Assembly: GCA_001873005.1 (NCBI GenBank)
Contig: MNYE01000086.1
Location: 1 to 7,469 of the forward strand
Source: Dehalococcoidia bacterium CG2_30_46_9
Lineage (GTDB): Bacteria > Chloroflexota > Dehalococcoidia > GIF9 > AB-539-J10
Length of the DNA stretch: 7,469 nucleotides
Reading direction: 5' to 3'
Positions 1-6,086 of the stretch are shown here, piece by piece (position 1 is the first letter of the stretch; each line of letters starts with the position of its first letter). Under the pieces are notes generated by a model. That model was not told the origin of the DNA. It saw nothing but the letters and a program-made list of their open reading frames with translations, and made no database searches. The position numbers and the translations under genes were made by a program.

Positions 1-519
1 AAAGTTGATGCCGTCGTCTATTTCCGTGTGGTAGATGCCGCCAACGCTATTCTCAAGGTATATGATTATGCCAAGGCAACCTATTTACTGGCGCAAACCA
101 CTTTGAGAAATGTTGTCGGACAATCTGCATTGGATGAGCTATTGGCTCAACGCGACCGGCTTAATGCAAAGATTCAGGTAAGCGTTGACGAAGGCACAGA
201 TCCCTGGGGTATAAAGGTGAGCATGGTAGAGGTCAAGAATGTGGAATTACCCGAAACAATGCAGCGAGCTATGGCGGCGCAGGCTGAAGCTGAGCGAGAT
301 AGGCGAGCCAAGGTTGTTCATGCTGAAGGTGAGTATCAGGCGGCACAAAGATTGGCCGACGCTGCCCAAATTATTGGCACTCAGCCCACAGCTCTACAGC
401 TTCGCTACCTACAAACACTGGGTGCCATTGCCACAGAAAGAACTAATACTATACTGTTTCCTTTGCCCATAGACATGGTGACTCCTTTCCTAGCTAGAGC
501 TAATCCTGAGAAAAAGTAA
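1..519 (+). CDS. SPFH/band 7 (stomatin/slipin-like) protein, C-terminal part
   Basis: The reading frame is open from the first base, so the gene is cut by the window edge; a GTG at 28 lies inside a conserved strand (DAVVYFRVVDA) and is not the true start. The visible 172 residues are the second half of a band 7 domain followed by the helical tail. Family hallmarks seen are VVGQSALDELLAQRD, TDPWGIKVSMVEVKNVELPE, the charged helix AEAERDRRAKVVHAEGEYQ (coiled-coil former) and the closing segment LQLRYLQTLGAIATER with FPLPIDM. These match bacterial slipins, membrane-anchored proteins that oligomerise and are often paired with a NfeD-type protease. The N-terminal membrane hairpin and any NfeD partner would lie to the left, outside the window. 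The gene converges on glgC; no clear terminator follows it. Family assignment is confident; cellular role is not known from sequence. Confidence 0.93.
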   Translation, partial: KVDAVVYFRVVDAANAILKVYDYAKATYLLAQTTLRNVVGQSALDELLAQRDRLNAKIQVSVDEGTDPWGIKVSMVEVKNVELPETMQRAMAAQAEAERDRRAKVVHAEGEYQAAQRLADAAQIIGTQPTALQLRYLQTLGAIATERTNTILFPLPIDMVTPFLARANPEKK

Positions 520-615
520 GCATCCAGTCACTGGTCACCCTGACTCCGATTAGAACAAAGGCGAATGGTCTATGAGGAGGACAGCGGGACGCAGTCTATC
601 TGCTCCTTCTCAATC

Positions 616-649
616 ACTCTGGTTTGCACGGGCTAACGCAAACCGGGGT
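616..649. repeat. Inverted repeat / hairpin downstream of SPFH gene
   Basis: GGTTTGC (621-627) pairs with GCAAACC (638-644) across a 10-base loop. The stem can be extended outward by five more pairs, two of them G-T (616-620 with 645-649). It lies about 100 bases after the SPFH stop. On the + strand it is followed by a pyrimidine-rich run but not a true T tract, so it is not a standard intrinsic terminator. It could still be a 3' end stabiliser, a Rho-type end or a dispersed palindrome. Confidence 0.45.
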
Positions 650-977
650 TCTCTTGTTCGCCATGTGGATTGCTTATTAAGACAGAGGAGAACTTTGGCG
701 GGTATAGTTCATAAAGATACTCATACATGGTAGTGAGAACGGTGTCTGTCTCTCGAGCCTTGGCCCACGTGCGTTAAATGTGGTCTAGAGAAGGAAACAT
801 CGCTCGACAATGTTCCCGTAATTTCGAGGGTAGACCACGTAACTCCAGAAGCACGTCCGTTGCACTGGCCCGGTTTAATCTTCGGGCGTGCTCAAGTGCT
901 ACAAGGATGGATCTTTGCGTCTGGTCTCTCCATTGTCGGGAGCGTTCCAGTTCTCGCCAGGCTTCTGAGGTCCTGTG
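633..977 (-). pseudogene. Possible decayed gene, unidentified product
   Basis: On the - strand one frame reads like protein for about 113 codons but is interrupted by a TAA at 774-776. Upstream of the TAA it includes LVALEHARRLNRASATDV and ELRGLPSKLREHCRAMFP, an amphipathic, Arg/Leu/Glu-rich stretch. Downstream in the same frame it continues with ARETDTVLTTMYEYLYELYP and ends at TAG 633-635. The open part begins just after TAA and TAG codons near 978-983, and no ATG, GTG or TTG start occurs in its first 40 codons. It follows glgC on the same strand. I do not recognise the family. The case rests on amino-acid composition only, so chance is possible; if real it is the broken remains of a gene once downstream of glgC. 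Confidence 0.3.
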
Positions 978-1020
978 CTATTATATCAGGGTACTTTGCG
1001 CCGTTTGCGCTGTGCCAACC

Positions 1021-1047
1021 AAAAGCAGCAATGCTACACCATGCTGC
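1021..1047 (-). terminator. Weak intrinsic terminator after glgC
   Basis: On the - strand GCAGCA and TGCTGC form a 6-pair stem around an 11-base loop and are followed at once by TTTT. It starts 28 bases after the glgC stop codon, where a terminator would be expected. The short stem, long loop and short T run make it weak. Confidence 0.4.
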
Positions 1048-1075
1048 AGGTCAATGGGGGGCGCGAATAGGCTGG

Positions 1076-2347
1076 TTAAAAAAGCTGTGGTCCAGACCGG
1101 CTTATGTCCATTCGCTTGGGAACGACCACTATGCCGTTATCTGATATTGTGCAGCCTCTCTTCTTATCTGCCTCTGTGTCATAGCCAATTAAGGCGCCAG
1201 CCCGGATTCTGCTTTCCTTATCAACGATAGCCCGCCTTACCCTGGCACCGGGCTCAATGACAACATCGTCAAATATGACCGATTGCTCCACCAGAGCGTC
1301 TCTCTCCACAATCACCCCCGGGGAAAGTATCGACTTCCAGACAGTCCCGCCACTAATGATACAGCCATCACACACGACAGACTCCGGTGTCTTTCCGCCA
1401 AGGACACATTTGCTTGGAGGTAGCGGCCGCTGATATGTTCTGAAGGGCCACCTTTCACCGTAAAGATTGAAGAAGGGGTCTACAGCCACCAGGTCCATGC
1501 TTGCTTCGTAGTACGAATCGATGGTGCCGACATCCTTCCAGTAGAACGAATCGCGGGCCTTGTCGACCAATATTTTTTCCCTCACACCGTCTTTTACTTC
1601 GACTGTGAAATCCTCTATCTTGTTCTCTTCCTCATAGTCATATACGAAAATGTCGTGATGTTTGCCTATCATTCCCGGAATGATGTGCTTACCGAAGTCT
1701 TCCTCCTGTCCTTGCAAAGCCTGGAGCAGGGTACCCAGCTTGAAGATATACACACCCATTGAAGCCAAAGCATAGTCCGGAGTATCGGGCATCGTCTTTG
1801 GCTGCGCTGGCTTTTCTTCGAAGCCAACCAGTCTGTGGCCTTCGTCTATCTCGAGCACGCCAAGTTTTCCGATAGCCTGCTCTTTCCTTGCCCTAACGGC
1901 AGATACCGTCAGGTTTGCCTTCTTCGCCCTGTGATAAGCTACAAACTGAAGATAATTCATCTTGTAGACATGGTCACCGGAGAGAATCAGAATGTTCTCA
2001 ACATCCTTTCTAGTAAGCAGGTTCAGATTCTGCCGTACCGCGTCAGCCGTACCACGGTACCACTCTACACCCAGCTTCTGTTGAGCCGGGACGCAGTAGA
2101 TGAAGTCTCCTAAACCTGCAGCGGAAATGCCCCAACCCTCCTGGATGTGGCGATGTAAAGACTCCGAGCGGTATTGTGTCAGAACAAAGACCTGCCGGAG
2201 GCCTGAGTTGACGCAGTTACTCAGCGTAAAATCAATGAGCCGGAATTTGCCTCCAAAGGGTACGGCCGCCTTGGACCGTTCTCTGGTCAAAGGTTGCAGC
2301 CTCTCCCCGGCTCCTCCAGCCATTATAATCGCCAGAACCTTGTCCAT
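1076..2347 (-). CDS. glgC: Glucose-1-phosphate adenylyltransferase (ADP-glucose pyrophosphorylase)
   Basis: This enzyme makes ADP-glucose and pyrophosphate from ATP and glucose-1-phosphate, the committed step of bacterial glycogen synthesis, in the cytosol. With the start chosen here it has 423 residues, normal for the family. Seen near the N-terminus are the nucleotide-binding loop MAGGAGERL with PLTRERSKAAVPFGG and RLIDFTLSN. These are followed by GVEWYRGTADAVRQN, the metal-binding Asp in LILSGDHVYKMNY, substrate-site FEEKP, ASMGVYIF and FYWKDVGTIDSYYEASMDL. A C-terminal left-handed beta-helix region (about residues 310-405) follows. The frame could open nine bases earlier at a GTG (2356), but that GTG is part of the Shine-Dalgarno-like GGGGGTGAT, so the ATG at 2347 is preferred. 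ADP-glucose may feed both glycogen synthesis and the TreT enzyme encoded upstream. It has its own likely promoter (2397-2426). Confidence 0.95.
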   Translation of the reverse strand: MDKVLAIIMAGGAGERLQPLTRERSKAAVPFGGKFRLIDFTLSNCVNSGLRQVFVLTQYRSESLHRHIQEGWGISAAGLGDFIYCVPAQQKLGVEWYRGTADAVRQNLNLLTRKDVENILILSGDHVYKMNYLQFVAYHRAKKANLTVSAVRARKEQAIGKLGVLEIDEGHRLVGFEEKPAQPKTMPDTPDYALASMGVYIFKLGTLLQALQGQEEDFGKHIIPGMIGKHHDIFVYDYEEENKIEDFTVEVKDGVREKILVDKARDSFYWKDVGTIDSYYEASMDLVAVDPFFNLYGERWPFRTYQRPLPPSKCVLGGKTPESVVCDGCIISGGTVWKSILSPGVIVERDALVEQSVIFDDVVIEPGARVRRAIVDKESRIRAGALIGYDTEADKKRGCTISDNGIVVVPKRMDISRSGPQLF

Positions 2348-2351
2348 TGCT

Positions 2352-2360
2352 ATCACCCCC
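2352..2360 (-). promoter_or_regulatory. Ribosome binding site of glgC (decides the start)
   Basis: GGGGGTGAT on the - strand differs at one base from the ideal GGAGGTGAT and sits 4 bases before ATG 2347 (7 bases from its GGGGGTG core end counting the GAT). The alternative GTG start at 2356 lies inside this motif and would have no ribosome site of its own. Confidence 0.65.
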
Positions 2361-2396
2361 GCACTCCGCTGCTACCTGCGGCTTCCTTTCTTCCCG

Positions 2397-2426
2397 ATTA
2401 TATCAAACCAGATTCCCCCGTGGCAA
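2397..2426 (-). promoter_or_regulatory. Sigma70-like promoter of glgC
   Basis: On the - strand TTGCCA (2421-2426, five of six matches to TTGACA) is followed after 18 bases by a perfect TATAAT (2397-2402). Transcription would begin near 2390, leaving a leader of roughly 43 bases before the glgC ATG. The placement suggests glgC can be transcribed independently of the ClC gene upstream. Confidence 0.6.
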
Positions 2427-2601
2427 ACAGCGGGCGGTTCATCTTGTTTGTCCGTGCAATCCCGGAAATTCTTGCCTTCTCTTTAAGCTCAATTAAGCCA
2501 CACTGGATGGGCATTGAGTCAGCGCGCAAATGGTGAAGCGATATGGTAGGGAATTCCTGAATTACGTGGTTCTGACTGATTGGCTGATGTTCAGTTACCA
2601 C
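2398..2601 (-). pseudogene. Possible second P-type ATPase N-terminal scrap upstream of glgC
   Basis: A 67-codon - strand frame contains GLIELKEKARISGI, which resembles GFNELKEKAKTPGI in the ATPase-like start of the hybrid frame at 4421-4774. The DNA agrees as well: 2459-2499 and 4632-4672 match at about 31 of 41 positions without gaps by my hand count, in the same orientation and codon phase, including a 12-base identical block. Neither the upstream part (the usual LTAEEAL...LSDEEARKRL helices) nor any membrane segment is recognisable, and the frame ends inside the glgC promoter. It is therefore at most a decayed fragment. The similarity is short and could be chance; a genuine small protein is a less likely alternative. 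Confidence 0.3.
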
Positions 2602-2628
2602 TAACTAAGAGACAAGCTACCAAACAGC

Positions 2629-4428
2629 CTATGCTTTTCTCTTGGATGTGCTTTCCTTCCGTAAATCGTAACTGAGTGCTATGTCAGTAATGGCTAGAAT
2701 GCCAATGAGTTTTTCAGGACAATTTTGACCAACAACTGGCAAGTGGCTGATATTATTTTTCGTCATTCTATTAAGTGCCTCATACAGCGACTCCTCGGCA
2801 TAACCAACTATGAGACGCCTACTCATTATTTCACGAGTTTTTGCCTCCTGCCATTTGCCTTCGGGGACTCGAGCTATGTCGAGAGTTGCCACAATTCCTA
2901 CTAGTTTCCCTGAATCCAGTACAGGCACAGCATCAATTCCGTTAGACTTCATCAAGCTAGCAAGGTCGCCAAGACGCATATCCGGAGAAGCAGTTACGAC
3001 CTTAGTCACCATTGCATCTCCTATACGGAGTTTCTTGAGTAATGGGACAGAGTATTCAACTCTGTGTGCGGGAGAGTCAGCCCGCGTATTCACCTGGTTT
3101 TCATAAATGTAGCTATCTCCAGTCAAAAAGTAGGCGATTACTACCGAGACCATGCAAGGTATCAGTAAGCTGTAGTTACCGGTCATTTCGCTCACCATTA
3201 TCATAATTGCTAGAGGAGCCTTAGCTATACCTCCGAACAGAGTCATCATTCCTACTACTACGAAGGCGGACGGATCGGCCGGTATTATGGCGGTGAAATT
3301 GTGAAGAACCGACCAGATTACCCCACCCACCATACCCCCTATCACTAGGCCAGGAGCAAAAACACCACCACTGCCCCCAGAGGCTATGGAAAACCCAGTG
3401 GCAATAATCTTGCCGAATATTAGTCCGAGCATTATTGCCAAGGGCAAAGCAACGAAATTGCCATCAATAGCGAGTTGAAGCCATCCATAGCCCATCCCAA
3501 GAATTTGAGGTAGAAAAATACCAATTACGCCCACAAGTAGTCCACCTATGGCAGGCTTAACATAATCGGGTACTCTCAGAGACCTAAAAAGGTCGCGGAT
3601 TCGGTAAAATGAGCGACCGTATAGCATACCGAACAGGCCGCAGACTATTCCCAGTATGGCGTAGCCCAAAAGCTCCTCTGGCCTCTGGAAAGCAGATTCG
3701 GCGCGAATACTGAAAATATGTGTCCAGCCGTGCCAGGAGGCAAAAACACTGTAACCTACAACAGAGGCGATAAACGAAGGTAGTAGAGCCTCAAACTCAA
3801 AGTCACGCCGGTATAGGATTTCAGTACTCAGTATTGCTCCGCCCAAAGGTGCTTTGAAGATTGCCCCGATGCCAGCGCCTATCCCTATAGCTAAAACTAT
3901 GCGTCGGTCGCGGCTATTTAGTTTGAAGAAGTCAGCTAAGGCGGAACCAAAACCAGCCCCTATTAGCGCCACCGGCCCTTCCCGCCCAGCACTACCACCG
4001 GAACCAATCGTGATTGCAGAGGCAACCAGTTTAACAAATGGTACGCGCCGGCGGATAAATCCGTCTTTGTTGTGGAAGCTATTTATAGCAGCATCGGTGC
4101 CATGTCCCTCAGCTTCAGGTGCCAATTTGAAAACAAGTAGTCCACTTATTAGCCCGCCAAGTGTAGTAATCAGTGGTATCATCCAACATCGGGTTATAGG
4201 TGCGAGAATAGCCTGTTCCTCACCGCCGGGTGCTGGTGGAATATAACCGGCACCCATTCCAAGCATTAGCCAAGTAGCCCACTTTATTGCTAGATAGAAT
4301 ATTATCGAGCCTGCACCAGCAACCATACCAACAAGAACAGCAATAATGAGCCACTTTCTGAGGTAGCTGGCATCGACTATACCGAAGGTCTTGGACAGTA
4401 CCGTTAATACTCGTCTGAGTCTAATCAT
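2629..4428 (-). CDS. ClC-family chloride channel or antiporter with two CBS domains
   Basis: This is a 599-residue inner-membrane anion transporter. Residues about 25-440 are the ClC membrane domain and 470-586 are two CBS domains (DAMVTKVVTASPDMRLGDLA..., REIMSRRLIVGYAEESLYEA...), which usually bind adenine nucleotides and gate the pore. Signature motifs are present: GHGTD (108-112, where GSGIP stands in E. coli ClC), GREGP (148-152) with the gating glutamate E150, GGSGGVFAPG (351-360) and the late helix SEMTGNYSLLIP. By eye the internal proton glutamate (E203 in E. coli ClC) aligns with isoleucine in STEILYRRDFE, so channel versus H+/Cl- exchange cannot be decided. The ATG overlaps the end of the preceding hybrid frame by 8 bases and has no clear ribosome site, so it may be translated by coupling. 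A role in osmotic or acid response would suit the neighbours, but that is inference. Confidence 0.93.
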   Translation of the reverse strand: MIRLRRVLTVLSKTFGIVDASYLRKWLIIAVLVGMVAGAGSIIFYLAIKWATWLMLGMGAGYIPPAPGGEEQAILAPITRCWMIPLITTLGGLISGLLVFKLAPEAEGHGTDAAINSFHNKDGFIRRRVPFVKLVASAITIGSGGSAGREGPVALIGAGFGSALADFFKLNSRDRRIVLAIGIGAGIGAIFKAPLGGAILSTEILYRRDFEFEALLPSFIASVVGYSVFASWHGWTHIFSIRAESAFQRPEELLGYAILGIVCGLFGMLYGRSFYRIRDLFRSLRVPDYVKPAIGGLLVGVIGIFLPQILGMGYGWLQLAIDGNFVALPLAIMLGLIFGKIIATGFSIASGGSGGVFAPGLVIGGMVGGVIWSVLHNFTAIIPADPSAFVVVGMMTLFGGIAKAPLAIMIMVSEMTGNYSLLIPCMVSVVIAYFLTGDSYIYENQVNTRADSPAHRVEYSVPLLKKLRIGDAMVTKVVTASPDMRLGDLASLMKSNGIDAVPVLDSGKLVGIVATLDIARVPEGKWQEAKTREIMSRRLIVGYAEESLYEALNRMTKNNISHLPVVGQNCPEKLIGILAITDIALSYDLRKESTSKRKA

Positions 4429-4774
4429 TCAAATCGGTTATCAGAGCGTTTCGCTCTTGCCTTTTCGGCATCCATGCTTGGTCTCCCCAGCTATAATCTA
4501 AACTCCACACGATAGAGGCTGTCTTAGGTGGCACCTCATTGTAGAATGCCAGCGGGTCAGCTTTGTCTACCCGGTAGCCGCGGTAATGGGAAACAATGTG
4601 GGGACTGGTAAATTGACGTAGGAATATGACTATCCCTGGAGTCTTTGCTTTTTCTTTAAGCTCATTAAAACCGTATCGGCGCAACCGTTTTCGGGCCTCC
4701 TCATCGGAAAGTCCGGAACGAGTAGAATCAAGGCTCTCTAAAGCTTCTTCAGCAGTAAGATTGTGCCACTTCAT
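4421..4774 (-). pseudogene. Hybrid frame: P-type cation ATPase N-terminus joined to a GlgB fragment
   Basis: The 117-codon frame has two unrelated parts. Residues 1-58 are the cytosolic N-terminal domain of a P-type (Ca2+/Na+-type) cation ATPase: WHNLTAEEALESL, GLSDEEARKRLRRYGFNELK, IVIFLRQFTSP. In the intact family this leads directly into the first membrane helix; here it stops. Residues about 59-111 instead match an internal N-terminal stretch of 1,4-alpha-glucan branching enzyme: HIVSHYRGYRVDKADP, EVPPKTASIVWSLDY, WGDQAWMPKRQERNAL. In GlgB the sequence PISIYEVHLGSW would follow; here the frame ends ITDLND just inside the ClC start. All catalytic parts of both enzymes are missing, so the product should have neither activity. 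It probably arose by two deletions that removed most of an ATPase gene and of glgB. Whether the hybrid is translated is unknown; the frame is fully open. Confidence 0.8.
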
Positions 4775-4845
4775 CGCAAATTCCCGACGCCATCCTGGTA
4801 GGATGCCTTATCTTCGATACCCAAGTAGTACTCCGTGGTTACATT
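4771..4845 (-). pseudogene. Possible tail of a lost gene between treT and the ATPase fragment
   Basis: The 70 bases between the treT stop and the hybrid frame read, in a third frame, as NVTTEYYLGIEDKASYQDGV ending GNLR and TGA at 4771-4773. The TGA overlaps the ATG of the ATPase fragment as ATGA, the same kind of junction as between the channel gene and treT. No start codon is available except an internal TTG, so it could only be the remaining C-terminus of a deleted gene. I do not recognise the family, and 24 residues may look coding by chance. The stretch also holds a 6-pair inverted repeat with a 3-base loop (4791-4805). Confidence 0.25.
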
Positions 4846-6086
4846 TACAGGCGAATTATGTCCTCGGGATGTTCTAGAGCTAGAAATAGCAGCAGGTAAT
4901 CTCTCAGATGGCGGGTTATCAAGAAGTTATACCTGACATGCTCCCGACCGTTCTCGCCCAGCCGGCTAGCATACTGAGGATTAGTCAGTAGTTGTCTTAT
5001 AGCGTAGGCAGTTCCCTCTATTCCGTAAGACAAAAGGCCGGTGAACCTGTTCTTTACTTGAAGGGGAATACCCCCAACTGCAGAAGCCACTACCGGCTTT
5101 GCCTTCCACAGAGCCTCGGTTACCGTAAGCCCAAAACCTTCCCTGTGCGACTTTTGAACAATAACTGAGGATGCTCTTTGCAAAGCGTTTATCTCAATGT
5201 CACTGCCAGGTGGAATAAGCAGGATATGTATGTCAGGATTGTTCCCGGCTCTCTGCCTAACTTCGGCCAGCACTTTGTCAGACTCTGGGTCGTCGCTGGC
5301 AGTACCCCCGGCGAAGACAAGCCGGCAGTCTATGCTCTTCCTCACGAGCTCAAACGCCTGAATCACCCCCACCGGGTCTTTAAGATAATCAAACCGGGAG
5401 ACTTGGGTGATAATGGGTTTGTCCTTAGGTATAGTATACTTTGTGAGGACTGAGTCAATCGTCTGCTGGGGCAACTCCTTGTTCTTATCACTGAGAGGGT
5501 CTATGGATGGGGAGATGAGAAACTGCCGCATAGGCAACTCCCGAGAAAAAGCCGGTGCCGAGAAAACTGATGCGTCATATTGAACTACAAACGGTTGTAG
5601 AAAGTTCCAGACCTCCTCGTTAGGATGTGACAGGTCAATATGGCATCGCCATAGCCATTTCTGGGGATTGCTTCGCCTTCGGCTCGCAATGACAGAGGAG
5701 CGGCTCGCAATCAGCCCTACGGGCTGGGGATCGTGAACAAAGAGAATATCTCCATACAACTCCATCTCTTCAATGTTCTTTTGGGTCGTTTCCAGAAAGA
5801 CAGCGAAGTCTTTTTCAGTCACTGTTTCTTGTCTCCCGTGGAGAGCGTTGTGGAATTTTTTGGTCACCTGGAAAAACTCCTCGTTCCCTTTGATGACATT
5901 CCAGCGGGCATCAACACCGAGTTGTCCCAACAAAGGTATCATGCGGCTTAGAATCTCAGCCACACCGCCACCAACGAAAGTAGAGTTGATCATCTGGATA
6001 ACTTTGCCCGATAGCTTGGCAGCCAGCAACCGAAGTTCCTCAATGGCACTTCTGCCAACAATGGGCTCGTAGTCAGAAACCCTCAT
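4845..6086 (-). CDS. treT: Trehalose synthase TreT-type glycosyltransferase (GT4)
   Basis: TreT joins the glucose of an NDP-glucose (ADP- or UDP-glucose) to free glucose, giving trehalose in one reversible step in the cytosol. The 413-residue product shows the family features: acceptor-side loop STFVGGGVAEIL (35-46), FFQVTKKFHNALHG (71-84), FVHDPQPVGLI (116-126) and KWLWRCHIDLSHPN (143-156). The C-terminal Rossmann half has VSRFDYLKDPVGVI (R231, K236) and the GT4 E-x7-E pair E316/E324 in REGFGLTVTEALWKAKPVVAS. Its start overlaps the stop of the channel gene as ATGA, there is no separate ribosome site, and the protein begins as the family does, so translational coupling is likely. An unusual 16-residue segment (126-141) comes from a palindromic DNA repeat. 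glgC nearby could supply ADP-glucose. Mis-assignment to another GT4 retaining enzyme is possible but unlikely. Confidence 0.9.
   Translation of the reverse strand: MRVSDYEPIVGRSAIEELRLLAAKLSGKVIQMINSTFVGGGVAEILSRMIPLLGQLGVDARWNVIKGNEEFFQVTKKFHNALHGRQETVTEKDFAVFLETTQKNIEEMELYGDILFVHDPQPVGLIASRSSVIASRRRSNPQKWLWRCHIDLSHPNEEVWNFLQPFVVQYDASVFSAPAFSRELPMRQFLISPSIDPLSDKNKELPQQTIDSVLTKYTIPKDKPIITQVSRFDYLKDPVGVIQAFELVRKSIDCRLVFAGGTASDDPESDKVLAEVRQRAGNNPDIHILLIPPGSDIEINALQRASSVIVQKSHREGFGLTVTEALWKAKPVVASAVGGIPLQVKNRFTGLLSYGIEGTAYAIRQLLTNPQYASRLGENGREHVRYNFLITRHLRDYLLLFLALEHPEDIIRL
5663..5711. repeat. Palindromic dispersed-type repeat inside treT
   Basis: The core at 5667-5690 is an imperfect palindrome: ATTGC (5667-5671) and GCAAT (5686-5690) enclose GCC-TTC-GGC (5675-5683). 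An 11-base piece, CGGCTCGCAAT, occurs twice, at 5680-5690 and 5701-5711, exactly 21 bases apart. It therefore keeps the reading frame and encodes IASR twice (residues 126-129 and 133-136 of TreT). The ATTGC...CTTCG...GCAATGAC pattern is a kind of short dispersed repeat I know from several environmental bacterial genomes, usually between genes. Copies elsewhere in the genome cannot be seen from this window. Confidence 0.7.

Larger units (their letters stand above)
520..1075. other. Convergent intergenic region, 556 bases
   Basis: This stretch separates the convergent SPFH and glgC genes and is longer than needed for two terminators. No intact gene with a good start is visible. It holds a 12-pair hairpin (616-649), a protein-like but interrupted frame on the - strand (633-977), a nested inverted repeat inside that frame (780-838) and a weak terminator for glgC (1021-1047). 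I found no tRNA, rRNA or CRISPR-like repeats. A + strand frame also stays open from 737 to 1143, but it runs into glgC and has no convincing start. Confidence 0.6.

Noticed and set aside
980..985. Perfect TATAAT on the - strand
   Set aside because: No acceptable -35 hexamer at 16-18 bases and no intact gene downstream; probably chance in a stop-rich stretch.
737..1143. Open + strand frame with some hydrophobic stretches in the SPFH-glgC gap
   Set aside because: No good start with a ribosome site, unusual residue composition, and it runs about 70 bases into the conserved end of glgC on the other strand.
2593..2606. AGTTA-CCAC-TAACT inverted repeat after the ClC stop as a terminator
   Set aside because: Only five A/T-rich pairs and no following T tract on the - strand.
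3854..4246. 130-codon + strand frame
   Set aside because: Entirely antisense to the conserved ClC membrane domain; Pro/Ser/Ala-rich shadow typical of an opposite frame.
5712..5726. Perfect CAGCCC-TAC-GGGCTG hairpin beside the treT repeat
   Set aside because: It encodes the conserved QPVGL of the HDPQP motif, so protein conservation explains it; not counted as part of the inserted repeat.
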